Numbered from the stretch's first letter, positions 1 through 6,319 are shown. The stretch: 7,328 bases of DNA from Betaproteobacteria bacterium (GCA_020061285.1 JAGUYQ010000219.1:1-7328); one strand, 5' to 3'. Notes: a model not told the origin generated them from the letters alone. Numbers and translations: made by a program.

Positions 1-262
1 AGCGGGTTTCGCGGCGGTGGCTTTGGCTGCGGGTTTTGGAGCGGTGGCAGTCTTGGCGACGGGTTTTGCCGCAGCAGGCTTTTTCGCGGCGGTGGTTTTG
101 GCCGCGGGTTTCTTGGCTGCCGTTGTCTTGGTCGCGGTGGCTTTAGCAGCGGGTTTCGCTGCTGCGGCCTTGGCAGCGGGTTTCGCGGCAGGCTTTTTGG
201 CGGCAGCGGTTTTGGCCGCGGGTTTCTTGGCAGCCGCTTTCTTGGCGGCGGGCTTCACTTCA
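1..262. repeat. Degenerate tandem repeats inside the H1-like gene
   Basis: The DNA consists of imperfect short repeats built around units such as gcgggtttcttggc and gcggtggctttggc, which encode the (A)AKKPAAK motifs on the minus strand. Such arrays tend to vary in length between strains by slippage or recombination; that is general knowledge and not visible here. Confidence 0.8.
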
Positions 263-279
263 GTCGGTTCGATGCTCAT
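1..279 (-). CDS. Histone H1-like / AlgP-like Lys-Ala-Pro-rich protein (3' end cut by window edge)
   Basis: Read on the minus strand from an ATG at 279, the frame stays open to the window edge (93 codons, incomplete). After a short acidic start (MSIEPTEVKP) the protein is almost entirely Lys, Ala, Pro and Thr, in repeats such as AAKKPAAK and AAKPAAK. This composition matches the C-terminal tail of eukaryotic histone H1 and the bacterial H1-like/AlgP proteins, which bind DNA nonspecifically through lysine-rich tails and probably act in the nucleoid. The start is supported by a GGGAGAG ribosome-binding site at 288-294, eight bases upstream. It is separated from the next gene upstream (FmdB-like) by over 500 bases, so it probably has its own promoter. 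Low-complexity composition makes exact family assignment uncertain, and the C terminus is not visible. Confidence 0.85.
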   Translation of the reverse strand, partial: MSIEPTEVKPAAKKAAAKKPAAKTAAAKKPAAKPAAKAAAAKPAAKATATKTTAAKKPAAKTTAAKKPAAAKPVAKTATAPKPAAKATAAKPA

Positions 280-380
280 AGTTGTTGCTCTCCCTGGTTG
301 AAATGCCGATTTCTCGTTGACCCTGCTCCGCTACCTTTGATTTGCCCCGGTCTGCGGACCTAACAAAATTACTGACATCA

Positions 381-410
381 AATATTCATACTAACGAAGG
401 AAATTGTCTA
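381..410 (-). promoter_or_regulatory. Possible sigma-70 promoter for the H1-like gene
   Basis: On the minus strand a TAGACA hexamer (405-410, 5 of 6 matches to TTGACA) is followed after 18 bases by AATATT (381-386, 4 of 6 matches to TATAAT). The stretch is AT-rich compared with its surroundings and lies about 100 bases upstream of the start at 279. The match is moderate and other placements are possible. Confidence 0.3.
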
Positions 411-804
411 GTGTTTCTTGGGCTTATCTACACGTTGAAACAAACGTGTTGCGAAAATCTAACGGATTTTTTACCGCCAACTTGAGGCCTTTGGTTGCTC
501 GGATTTTCCTCAAAGCCAATAAGGACGGGGGCTTCTGGCATGAAATAGGCGCGCGGATGAGCGGTGGGCAGGATGGGAAAAGCTCCTGATTCCTGGCGGA
601 AAAAGCGGAGAAATTTTTTCGCCGTGGGGCGCAAAGGCATGCTGCATAGGGTTCTCGATACCCGGCCGGTCTGCATTGGCAGGCGTGGCGATGCGTTATG
701 CAGTGGCAAAAGATGGGAGGCGTACGCTATGCCCCAGGCCTGGAAGTCAGGCTCGGAACGGAATTCAGCGCGGCAAGCCGCTGCTTCGGGGAAGCGTGCC
801 TATC
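411..804. other. About 390 bases without a convincing gene
   Basis: This lies between the end of the FmdB-like gene (805) and the promoter region of the H1-like gene. Open frames here of 61 to 93 codons overlap one another on both strands. They lack a good ribosome-binding site or start (the minus-strand one at 709 begins with TTG), and I recognise none of them. The only structure seen is a dyad at 430-449, ACACGTT-6-AACGTGT, with no T run after it, so it is not a clear terminator. I see no tRNA or other RNA gene. It could hold regulatory DNA or a decayed gene. Confidence 0.5.
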
Positions 805-1038
805 TCACTTGCTGCGTGGACGTTCCGATGAACTGTAATGGCTGAAGTGCCCCTCCCGCGCGGCTTGCGCCCGCGCCTGCGACACCATGCCGGCGGATTT
901 TCCCTGGGGGGCGGGACGGGACACCAGGCGCTGCAACTGGTCGCTGCCGCAGGACGGGCAGACGGGGACCGTGGATGAGCGCACCAGCAACTCGAAGGTC
1001 TTGTCGCAGGCGCTGCAATGGTAGTCGTAAAGTGGCAT
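805..1038 (-). CDS. FmdB-family zinc ribbon protein
   Basis: A 77-residue protein opening with MPLYDYHCSACDKTFE, the typical start of the FmdB/CxxC-CxxC family (putative regulatory protein, zinc ribbon). Two knuckles are present, C8-x2-C11 and C27-x2-C30, spaced as needed to hold one zinc ion. The tail from about residue 40 (SRPAPQGKSAG, then a basic and polar end) resembles the short proteobacterial version of the family. Molecular function is not established; the name comes from a gene linked to formamidase expression, but most members are uncharacterised. An AGGAG ribosome-binding site lies just upstream of the ATG. The gene follows the DUF5610 gene after 67 bases on the same strand, so the two may be co-transcribed. 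The frame is open further upstream, but only this ATG gives the family N terminus. Confidence 0.88.
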   Translation of the reverse strand: MPLYDYHCSACDKTFELLVRSSTVPVCPSCGSDQLQRLVSRPAPQGKSAGMVSQARAQAAREGHFSHYSSSERPRSK

Positions 1039-1105
1039 GAAAAGGCTCCTGTTCGGTTGACGACAAAACGGCGTTGCCGAACAACAGAAGCAAGAACAAT
1101 GCCTT

Positions 1106-1663
1106 TTACCCCTCGGTTGTCGTTCCCAACACCTTGGATTGGAACGCATCCAGTTTTTGCTGGACCAGCTCGTAGGTCTTGTCGATGTTGCTGGCAATGT
1201 CGCCCTGCAACACGCCCAGCCCCTGCAAGATGTTGCGGGCTTCCTTGAAGCCTTGGTCGATGCCCTTCTTGATCGTCTCCATGAATTTGTTGACCACGCT
1301 TGTTTCGTCCTCGCCGGTATGCTGGGCCTTGAAGGCGTCGAGAAAGCCTGTGGACAGGGAAACGATGCGCTCGGCGGTTCCCTCCGGGGTGTTGTCCTGG
1401 TTGACCGCGTTCTGGATGGCGTTTTCACCGAACTGGGGCTTCAACACCTCGTTGAGGTTTTCGATGGCATTCTTGAACAGCAACTGCATGGGCTCGTTCT
1501 TGGCGCTGATGGAAACGTCCATGGATGCTTGGAGGATGGAGACGTTCAGTTGCGCCTTCACCTCGCCCCTGCCGGGTGTCTGGACCTTTCCCGCCTCGGG
1601 CCGCTGGCTGGCCGTTTTGTCGGTAATCGGCGCCTGGATACTGCTTTGAATGGAAGTGACCAT
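1106..1663 (-). CDS. DUF5610 domain protein
   Basis: A 185-residue protein without signal peptide or membrane segment. Residues 1-37 are polar, low-complexity and Gln/Thr/Pro-rich. From about residue 38 to 175 it matches my recollection of the DUF5610 domain: an ILQASMDVSISAKNEP stretch (44-58), a helix with LLFKNAIENLNEVL (61-74), GENAIQ (79-84), and a C-terminal block GVLQGDIASNIDKTYELV (150-167). The fold looks mainly helical. Function is unknown. The start is well supported by AAGGAGG a few bases upstream. It lies upstream of the FmdB-like gene, with a long leader (about 250 bases) separating it from the DUF202 gene, which suggests its own promoter. I am fairly sure of the family; any role is unassigned. 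Confidence 0.82.
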   Translation of the reverse strand: MVTSIQSSIQAPITDKTASQRPEAGKVQTPGRGEVKAQLNVSILQASMDVSISAKNEPMQLLFKNAIENLNEVLKPQFGENAIQNAVNQDNTPEGTAERIVSLSTGFLDAFKAQHTGEDETSVVNKFMETIKKGIDQGFKEARNILQGLGVLQGDIASNIDKTYELVQQKLDAFQSKVLGTTTEG

Positions 1664-1813
1664 GATGGACCTCCTTCGAGAACATGGTTTCCGCCGACAA
1701 CTTCAAGGGGCAGAGAAGTGCAAGCTGCAGGGCGAAAAAAGAACGACGCTAAACCAGACCCCTCTTAGTTTGAATAACGGCAAAAAGCCCAAAAAACTGA
1801 AGAGGGTAACTAC

Positions 1814-1819
1814 ATTATA
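1814..1819 (-). promoter_or_regulatory. Candidate -10 box upstream of the DUF5610 gene
   Basis: The minus strand reads TATAAT exactly at 1819-1814, in the 251-base gap upstream of the DUF5610 gene. No good -35 hexamer is seen 16-18 bases upstream, where the sequence is GC-rich. If used, it would give a leader of about 145 bases. The perfect -10 in an otherwise GC-rich region is suggestive only. Confidence 0.35.
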
Positions 1820-1914
1820 GTAGGCAATGCCGCCCTTGCTCGGGCTGCCTGCCGGCGAGCGGGGCGGCGCGGCAACCCATGAGGGTTTTGGAGGGGCGGG
1901 TGGAGCGCTTCCCG

Positions 1915-2289
1915 CTAGAGACTCGGCCCGTGAAACAGATAAACGATGAGGGCGACGCCGAGAAGGGCAACGGCCACATTGGTCAGCACGCCGATGTTCA
2001 CCGCATACCCCTGGGGGATTTCAACCGGGCGGAGGGTCTTCAGCACCTTGCGGTATTGGACAACCGCAGCGGCGGAAACGACCGCGCCCATGAGGATGAA
2101 GGCGAGTCCGATCCAGTAGGACACGCCCCGCTGCAAGGTCTGCACGTGCTGCGGCGCCAGCAAGTGCAAAAACAGCCCGAAACGCTCGATCACGAAGCCG
2201 AAGGCCATCAGGGTCAGGCTGGTGCGGTTCCAGGCGAGGAGAGTGCGCTCGGCGGCGAAGAAAACGCGGGGGTCGTTGAGGTCGGACAT
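1915..2289 (-). CDS. DUF202 (YidH-like) inner membrane protein
   Basis: A 124-residue membrane protein of the DUF202/YidH family. The N terminus carries the family signature FAAERTLLAWNRTSLTLM (residues 10-28). Three hydrophobic segments are visible at about 22-44, 57-78 and 98-118, with a basic loop (YRKVLKTLR) between the second and third; the length is normal for the family. Function is not well established. I chose the ATG at 2289 because AGGGA lies eight bases upstream (2298-2302) and the family begins just before the AAERT motif. The frame can be extended ten codons to a TTG at 2319, without support. It starts 78 bases after the WHH toxin gene stops, on the same strand. I see no promoter in between, so read-through is possible. 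It does not resemble a known immunity protein. Confidence 0.85.
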   Translation of the reverse strand: MSDLNDPRVFFAAERTLLAWNRTSLTLMAFGFVIERFGLFLHLLAPQHVQTLQRGVSYWIGLAFILMGAVVSAAAVVQYRKVLKTLRPVEIPQGYAVNIGVLTNVAVALLGVALIVYLFHGPSL

Positions 2290-2328
2290 GGGGGCATTCC
2301 CTGAGGGATGGTGGGGCAATGGTTACAT

Positions 2329-2345
2329 GCGGCGCAATGCGCTGC
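2329..2345. other. Hairpin between the WHH toxin and DUF202 genes
   Basis: A 7-bp stem (GCGGCGC / GCGCTGC, one G-T pair) closes on an AAT loop. It lies in the 78-base gap after the toxin stop at 2368. On the minus strand it is not followed by a T run, so it is not a typical intrinsic terminator, though it could slow read-through into the DUF202 gene. Confidence 0.3.
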
Positions 2346-2367
2346 TTATGGCGACCTACGCGGACTG

Positions 2368-3219
2368 CTACGACGTGCCCCCATCGTCGTCCGCGTCAGA
2401 TACGTTATGGACGCTCGCATCCCAGCCTGCGATCCCACCGTAGTGCCAGAACGCACCATGAACATTCATATCGACAAGCTCCATGTGACCGAATGTTTGT
2501 TTGTGATGCCACGTCAAACTATCCGTTCTCGATGGATTGCCGTGGGAGTTGTCGCCATGGGAGAAGTGCAACGGCCTCCCGCCATTTAGGATATCATCCT
2601 TGTCCAAGGCCTTTTGTTCGCCGTAGTCCTTCCCCAGGTTATGGTCGGGCACTTTGGCATATATCTGTCCAGGGTTCTCGGCATCCTGATGCTCTTGAGG
2701 AATCGTGAGGCCGCCGGGAACACTGTTCGTGCCGATGAACGTATCGATGTTATTGCCATTCATCGGAAATCTGAATATCCCCTTGCTCCCATTTTTGGGC
2801 TTGATCACTTTGGTTGCCGTCCAGCCGGTTTCCTTTTGACGTAGCTCAGCCAGCGCGGCGTCCTTCTTCATCATCACTACACCCTGTGACCCCCACATGC
2901 TGGGTGGATTGGGCATTGCCATACGTTGAGCGATTTTCTGGACCGGGCCGTTGCCAATACTATCGCCAGCCCTGGCCTGGGCAACCATGGGCGGGCTGTT
3001 GTGGACCAAGGCCATCACCTTGCGCTGTGCCGTGGCTTGCGGGCTGTTGTTCGCCATCGCCACGAGCTGCGCCAGCTTGTTCACTTGAGGGCTGGCCTCG
3101 ATCATGCCTTCGAGTTGCGCGATCTGCCCGCCCTGCGGCGATTCGAGCGCCACGCCCCCGCCCTGCTTCGCGCTAGGCTGATTGTGCGCTTGGCTGTGTT
3201 GCGCTTCGGCTTTTTGCAT
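2368..3219 (-). CDS. Putative eCIS-type toxin: repeat leader plus WHH HNH/EndoVII nuclease domain
   Basis: A 283-residue protein. Residues 27-86 hold four 16-residue repeats, each beginning SP (S27, S43, S59, S75), with units such as SPQVNKLAQLVAMANN. Such repeats are typical of the leaders of DUF4157 proteins linked to extracellular contractile injection systems. A junction, GPVQKIAQ (91-98), follows. The DUF4157 domain itself is absent. The C terminus matches the WHH group of HNH/Endonuclease VII nuclease toxins: TWHHKQ (W237, H238, H239), GHMELVDMNVH (244-254) and H259-x-GG, with likely metal-binding and catalytic histidines. It would be a DNA- or RNA-cutting toxin; the substrate is not shown. 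The ATG at 3219 is chosen because GAGGA lies six bases upstream; a GTG nine codons earlier lacks this. No immunity gene adjoins. Family call from motifs is good; the delivery route is inferred. Confidence 0.78.
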   Translation of the reverse strand: MQKAEAQHSQAHNQPSAKQGGGVALESPQGGQIAQLEGMIEASPQVNKLAQLVAMANNSPQATAQRKVMALVHNSPPMVAQARAGDSIGNGPVQKIAQRMAMPNPPSMWGSQGVVMMKKDAALAELRQKETGWTATKVIKPKNGSKGIFRFPMNGNNIDTFIGTNSVPGGLTIPQEHQDAENPGQIYAKVPDHNLGKDYGEQKALDKDDILNGGRPLHFSHGDNSHGNPSRTDSLTWHHKQTFGHMELVDMNVHGAFWHYGGIAGWDASVHNVSDADDDGGTS

Positions 3220-3298
3220 GATTCTTCCTCTTGATGCCAATGTCACCGGTACATCCTACCGCTGGCGAAAGATTTTGCCTAATGTTCAAAACTACCAA

Positions 3299-3341
3299 CC
3301 TGCGCGACTTTTCGCGCAGGCCCGAGGGAATGATGGGGTAG
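3299..3341. repeat. Intergenic hairpin element, copy A (upstream of the WHH toxin gene)
   Basis: A perfect 8-bp stem, CCTGCGCG-6-CGCGCAGG at 3299-3320, is followed on the plus strand by a flank containing GGAATGAT and ending GTAG. A closely similar element lies at 5390-5431. It sits 80 bases upstream of the toxin start and about 120 bases after the DUF4157 gene stop. In this copy a second stem is possible: CCCGAGG (3321-3327) with CCTCGGG (3342-3348). No T run follows on the minus strand, so a simple terminator is not indicated. Confidence 0.75.
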
Positions 3342-3405
3342 CCTCGGGAGCGGCACGGTTTGCTGTCCGCGTGCATGCCATTGTTACGGTGCTTGCCTTC
3401 ATTTC

Positions 3406-3427
3406 GTAACGCAATAGCTATGCGTAC
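3406..3427. other. Near-palindrome downstream of the DUF4157 gene
   Basis: GTAaCGCAaTAGCT pairs with AGCTATGCGTAC if two single A bulges are allowed, centred on AGCT. It lies about 40 bases past the stop of the DUF4157 gene and could be a protein-binding site or part of a 3' structure. No T run follows, so terminator function is weakly supported. Confidence 0.3.
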
Positions 3428-3463
3428 CGTGAACCCTTAGGGAGCGTTTCGGAATGTCTCGCC

Positions 3464-5326
3464 TTACTGTGCGAACCGATAATGAGGTTGGGGGTGCGGG
3501 ACCTGCACGAGCATCGGAAGGAGGGTAGCGGTGCCAAAGGTGTCGATTTTCCCATCCGGCCTGAGAATGCGGATAGTGTGGTTGAATTCCGTGGCGAAGG
3601 TGGCGATGATGGTATCGGGAAGGAGCCCTTTGTTGTTTCCGGTGACGATCTGGTGCAGGCGGTTGTCCAAGTCCTGCTGATCGGGAGTCATGGGATGGAC
3701 AGTCGCAAGGTTGGTTTGCAGGGCCGTGGCCAGCGTGTTGTGCGGCAAGCCCGCCGCCTGCTCGACGGCCTCGACGAAACCGGGGTCTGGCCCTCCGAAC
3801 GCTATCGGCTGTACCGCCCACCCATAGTCCCCGATAACCTCGCCCTGGATCGTCGTCGTATCGGCAAGCGCGCCGGTGGGGAGGGTGCTCTGCTGGTATT
3901 TGCGATTGCTTTTGCTTTTCGTGAATAGGGACAGGCTGAAACTTCCGATCAGCTTGCCGACTTCCTTGATGACGCTGCCCCCCGTCTGGTTCGGGGGCGT
4001 GAGCGCGGTGATCTGTCCCGTGGGGTCGTTGCCGCCGGCAAGCCAGGTCAACCAGTTCGTGCGGACATGGGTGAAGTAGGCCGCCGATCGGCCGGGGTCA
4101 CGAACCACCCGTCCCCGGTGATCGTTGGTCGCCAGGATGGTGGCCAAGTCCGCCAAGTAAGACATGATCGCGTCCGTGATGTGGGCGTTCGAAATATGTG
4201 TCGTCGCTTGCTGGGCCAGCATTTCCGACACCAGATCATGAACCGTCCGGCGGTACTCGTTGAAACGGGGGAAGCCCTGGACCGCCGCGAAGAGGTGGTC
4301 GCGCTGGTTGCCGGGGTCCACGCTCAGCGTATCCGTGCCGACGCCCGTCGGGATCGAACCTGGACCGAGGGGGTCAAAGGTCGCGCTTTCCGCCGCCAGG
4401 CTGCCCGGCGTCATGCGGTCGTCCGCGAGCGGATGCACCCCGAACTCATGGGCCAGCATCCCGACGATCCGGCCCCGGCTCTCCTGCTCGAAGAACCACG
4501 GGCTCAACGCGATCCGAACCTGATCGCCCCGCTCCGTGACGGAAGCCAGATTCACGCCGTCGAATTCCAGGGTGACGATCGCGTTCTTGTTCCGAAGGTA
4601 GTGCTGAATGACCGGGCTGGCGGTAAGAATGCCGAGAATCTCCTGGCCTTTTTCCCGATACTTCGGCTTCTGGTCGTCGAGATTGGTCCAGCGGATGCTG
4701 CCGTAACATTGCGCAACGGGTCCGGCATTGCCCGCAGCCTCCCGGACCTTGCGCTGGGTTGCGGCCTCCCCCATTTGCAACGCCTTCGCGCCCATCACAT
4801 CCGCGTCATTTTCCAAGCCGGCATCGTCATTCACGCTTATCCCATCCTTCATCTGCATGGTGGGCCTTACGCGCCCCTGCTTTTGCTGGACCACATGCCA
4901 ACTTTCATGGGGTAAATGCTTTTCCTGCCCGCTTCTCAGGTGAATGTCCGTGCCCTGGGCATAGGCGAGAGCGTGCAGTTGCGCAGGCTTGCTGGAGTTG
5001 TAATGCACCCTCGCATCGTCCATGGAAATACCGGAAAGGCTTTCAATCCCCGATTTCAGGGTGTCGGGGAGGCCGGTTTTATTCTCTTTCTTCTGGATTG
5101 GGTTTGGTTGGCTGGCCGAATAATCGTCGGCCATTGCCTGCAACTGGGCGGTTTTCCTGGTTTGCGGGCTGTCGTTAGCCAATGCCTGAAGCTCCACCCG
5201 AGCGAGAGATTCGGGGCGATTATCCGCAAACTGAAGCGCAGGCCCCCCATCGCGCTTGGGCTCATGAAAGGCATTCGCGGCCACTTCGCTGGTGCTTTTT
5301 TGTGTTTTGTCAGCGTGAGTGTTCAC
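3464..5326 (-). CDS. DUF4157 (eCIS core domain) protein with uncharacterised C-terminal domain, putative toxin
   Basis: A 620-residue protein. Residues 1-82 form the leader typical of eCIS-linked DUF4157 proteins: [19 protein letters not shown], one clear SPQ repeat (S53), then PIQKKEN. Residues 84-160 are the DUF4157 domain, with [33 protein letters not shown] and the HESWHVVQQ motif (H140, E141, H144), a zincin-like HExx[17 protein letters not shown] segment (165-179) and a GPVAQ junction (202-206) follow. Residues about 208-620 match nothing I recognise. They include [13 protein letters not shown], with H293-E294-x3-H298 (HExxxH), suggesting a possible second metal site. No signal peptide or membrane segment is evident. 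The start is GTG at 5326, with only a weak, distant AAGG upstream, but the family N terminus fits there. DUF4157 is strongly associated with contractile-injection cargo; a toxin role here is inferred. Confidence 0.82.
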   Translation of the reverse strand: MNTHADKTQKSTSEVAANAFHEPKRDGGPALQFADNRPESLARVELQALANDSPQTRKTAQLQAMADDYSASQPNPIQKKENKTGLPDTLKSGIESLSGISMDDARVHYNSSKPAQLHALAYAQGTDIHLRSGQEKHLPHESWHVVQQKQGRVRPTMQMKDGISVNDDAGLENDADVMGAKALQMGEAATQRKVREAAGNAGPVAQCYGSIRWTNLDDQKPKYREKGQEILGILTASPVIQHYLRNKNAIVTLEFDGVNLASVTERGDQVRIALSPWFFEQESRGRIVGMLAHEFGVHPLADDRMTPGSLAAESATFDPLGPGSIPTGVGTDTLSVDPGNQRDHLFAAVQGFPRFNEYRRTVHDLVSEMLAQQATTHISNAHITDAIMSYLADLATILATNDHRGRVVRDPGRSAAYFTHVRTNWLTWLAGGNDPTGQITALTPPNQTGGSVIKEVGKLIGSFSLSLFTKSKSNRKYQQSTLPTGALADTTTIQGEVIGDYGWAVQPIAFGGPDPGFVEAVEQAAGLPHNTLATALQTNLATVHPMTPDQQDLDNRLHQIVTGNNKGLLPDTIIATFATEFNHTIRILRPDGKIDTFGTATLLPMLVQVPHPQPHYRFAQ

Positions 5327-5389
5327 TCTATGGATACCTTATTTGACGATGGCAACCGTCATGTATTTTTTCAACGTAGAAGTGAGCGG

Positions 5390-5431
5390 CCTGCGCGGCT
5401 TTTCGCGCAGGTCCGGTGGAATGATAGGTAG
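5390..5431. repeat. Intergenic hairpin element, copy B (upstream of the DUF4157 gene)
   Basis: The same element as at 3299-3341. The stem CCTGCGCG-6-CGCGCAGG (5390-5411) is perfect and followed by GGAATGAT and GTAG. Differences from copy A fall mostly in the loop and flank, while the stem is unchanged. It lies 63 bases upstream of the GTG at 5326 and about 30 bases after the stop of the 211-residue gene. It could be a genomic repeat of REP-like type or an RNA element in the leader of both toxin genes. Confidence 0.75.
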
Positions 5432-5459
5432 GGCATCGCGGATTCGCAAAGGTAGTGCG

Positions 5460-6095
5460 TTAAGCCACCGGGTTGTTTTGCAAGAACTGAATCAGCGCCT
5501 GGAACTTGGATGCAGCGTTGCCAGTGGGATCAACGATGCTATGGCTGAAATATTTCTCGATGTTGGCAGCCGTAATCTCGGTAGTGCGCGGGCTGTATGT
5601 CGTTCCATTGGCACCGCCTGCCATTTCCCCTCCCTGACGAATGAGCGCGATCTGAGCGATGCCCTCAGCGGTTGCGGTGTTGCCGCTGGCGACGGCCTTG
5701 TCATACATCGCCTTTTCCGCCGAACTGAGATGCGCAAAGGTGTTAACGAACCCCGTCGCCTTTTGCATGTAATCAATCTCGTCGGCGGTGCGCGTGTCGT
5801 ATGATTTGGCGGAGATTTCGGCAAGTCTCTTGTCGTTGGTGAACAGAAAATCCTGGTCTTCCTGACTTCTATTCACCGGGCCTCTGGCTCTGATTTCGGC
5901 AAGCTGTGCCTCGACCGACCTATCGGTGCTCGCAGTGGAGGAAGAGGCAGCAGCGAACGCTTCTCGCGCCGCTTGGGAAATACGGGCGGTATCGGCAGTA
6001 TTTGCCGTTGATCCGGCCAAGTATTGCCGGGTTGATGGCGAAGGTGCTACTGCGGATGAGAAGAGAAGGGCAGAAGTGGTGGATTGAACATTCAT
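5460..6095 (-). CDS. Uncharacterised 211-residue protein under a likely sigma-54 promoter
   Basis: I do not recognise this protein. The first 60 residues are Ser/Ala/Thr-rich and probably disordered, and include DTARISQAAREAF (35-47), a pattern reminiscent of the N-terminal parts of flagellar or secretion-related proteins; that resemblance is weak. Residues 60-155 look helical and charged (VEAQLAEIRARG, DQDFLFTNDKRLAEISAKS, LSSAEKAMYDKAV). A Gly-rich turn (155-164) leads to a helical end, ITAANIEKYF to QALIQFLQNNPVA. No signal peptide or membrane segment is seen. The start has GGAGG six bases upstream, and a sigma-54 promoter match lies about 34 bases before the ATG. It precedes the DUF4157 gene on the same strand with a 133-base gap, so co-transcription is possible but unproven. 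The clear start site and intact frame make it a real gene. Confidence 0.8.
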   Translation of the reverse strand: MNVQSTTSALLFSSAVAPSPSTRQYLAGSTANTADTARISQAAREAFAAASSSTASTDRSVEAQLAEIRARGPVNRSQEDQDFLFTNDKRLAEISAKSYDTRTADEIDYMQKATGFVNTFAHLSSAEKAMYDKAVASGNTATAEGIAQIALIRQGGEMAGGANGTTYSPRTTEITAANIEKYFSHSIVDPTGNAASKFQALIQFLQNNPVA

Positions 6096-6128
6096 GGCAT
6101 GCCTCCGTTTTCAGATGCCATAGGGCAA

Positions 6129-6144
6129 CGCAATGAGCATGCCA
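6129..6144 (-). promoter_or_regulatory. Sigma-54 (-24/-12) promoter for the 211-residue gene
   Basis: The minus strand reads TGGCATGCTCATTGCG. This matches the RpoN consensus TGGCACG-N4-TTGCW with one mismatch in the -24 block and one at the last base. The GG and GC doublets are separated by exactly 10 bases, as required. Transcription would begin near 6118, leaving a leader of about 20 bases that contains the GGAGG ribosome-binding site. An RpoN promoter needs an enhancer-binding activator; a candidate site lies upstream at 6191-6206. Confidence 0.6.
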
Positions 6145-6190
6145 AAGACAGTTCGGAAAGCCAAGATTGTGATGCCCAACTGTTAATTAG

Positions 6191-6206
6191 ATTTCACTTT
6201 TGAAAT
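6191..6206. promoter_or_regulatory. Dyad upstream of the sigma-54 promoter, possible activator site
   Basis: ATTTCA-CTTT-TGAAAT is a perfect 6-bp inverted repeat in an AT-rich patch. It lies roughly 75-90 bases upstream of the predicted start near 6118, a usual distance for an enhancer-binding protein. It could instead be part of the thyA 3' region, but no clear T run follows on the minus strand. Confidence 0.35.
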
Positions 6207-6319
6207 ATAACCCAGGCGCTTCCGCCGTATAAAACCGTCGCAATCCTCCCGAAGCCTAGCCTGTCCGTGACGCCCTCCGCAAAATGTGGCGTAATTTTCG
6301 GCAAACACGGCGTCGCTTC

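Noticed and set aside
1..262. CRISPR array, suggested by regular repeats
   Set aside because: The repeats are degenerate, contiguous and in frame with a Lys-Ala-Pro protein; there are no unique spacers.
630..690. Possible tRNA, suggested by a GGTTCTCGATACCC stretch like a T arm
   Set aside because: No acceptor stem, anticodon arm or D arm could be fitted around it.
404..845. Overlapping open frames on both strands between the H1-like and FmdB-like genes
   Set aside because: They lack good ribosome-binding sites or ATG starts, overlap one another, and encode no recognisable protein.
1051..1082. Inverted repeat GTTCGG/CCGAAC between the DUF5610 and FmdB-like genes as a terminator or attenuator
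   Set aside because: The stem is short with a 20-base loop, and the alternative 4-bp stem before TTTT is too weak to call.
1139..1768. Long plus-strand frame (209 codons) opposite the DUF5610 gene
   Set aside because: It is antisense to a gene with a strong ribosome-binding site and a recognised domain; the frame is open because of GC-rich codon use.
1874..1887. Hairpin AACCC-ATGA-GGGTT as a terminator for the DUF202 gene
   Set aside because: The short T run follows on the plus strand, where there is no gene; on the minus strand the hairpin is followed by GC-rich sequence.
3220..3246. Nine-codon N-terminal extension of the WHH toxin from a GTG at 3246
   Set aside because: The ATG at 3219 has a well-placed GAGGA ribosome-binding site, which overlaps the proposed extension.
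4067..4915. Long plus-strand frame (282 codons) opposite the DUF4157 gene
   Set aside because: The minus strand carries the recognised DUF4157 domain through this region; the plus-strand peptide is Arg/His-rich and unlike any family.
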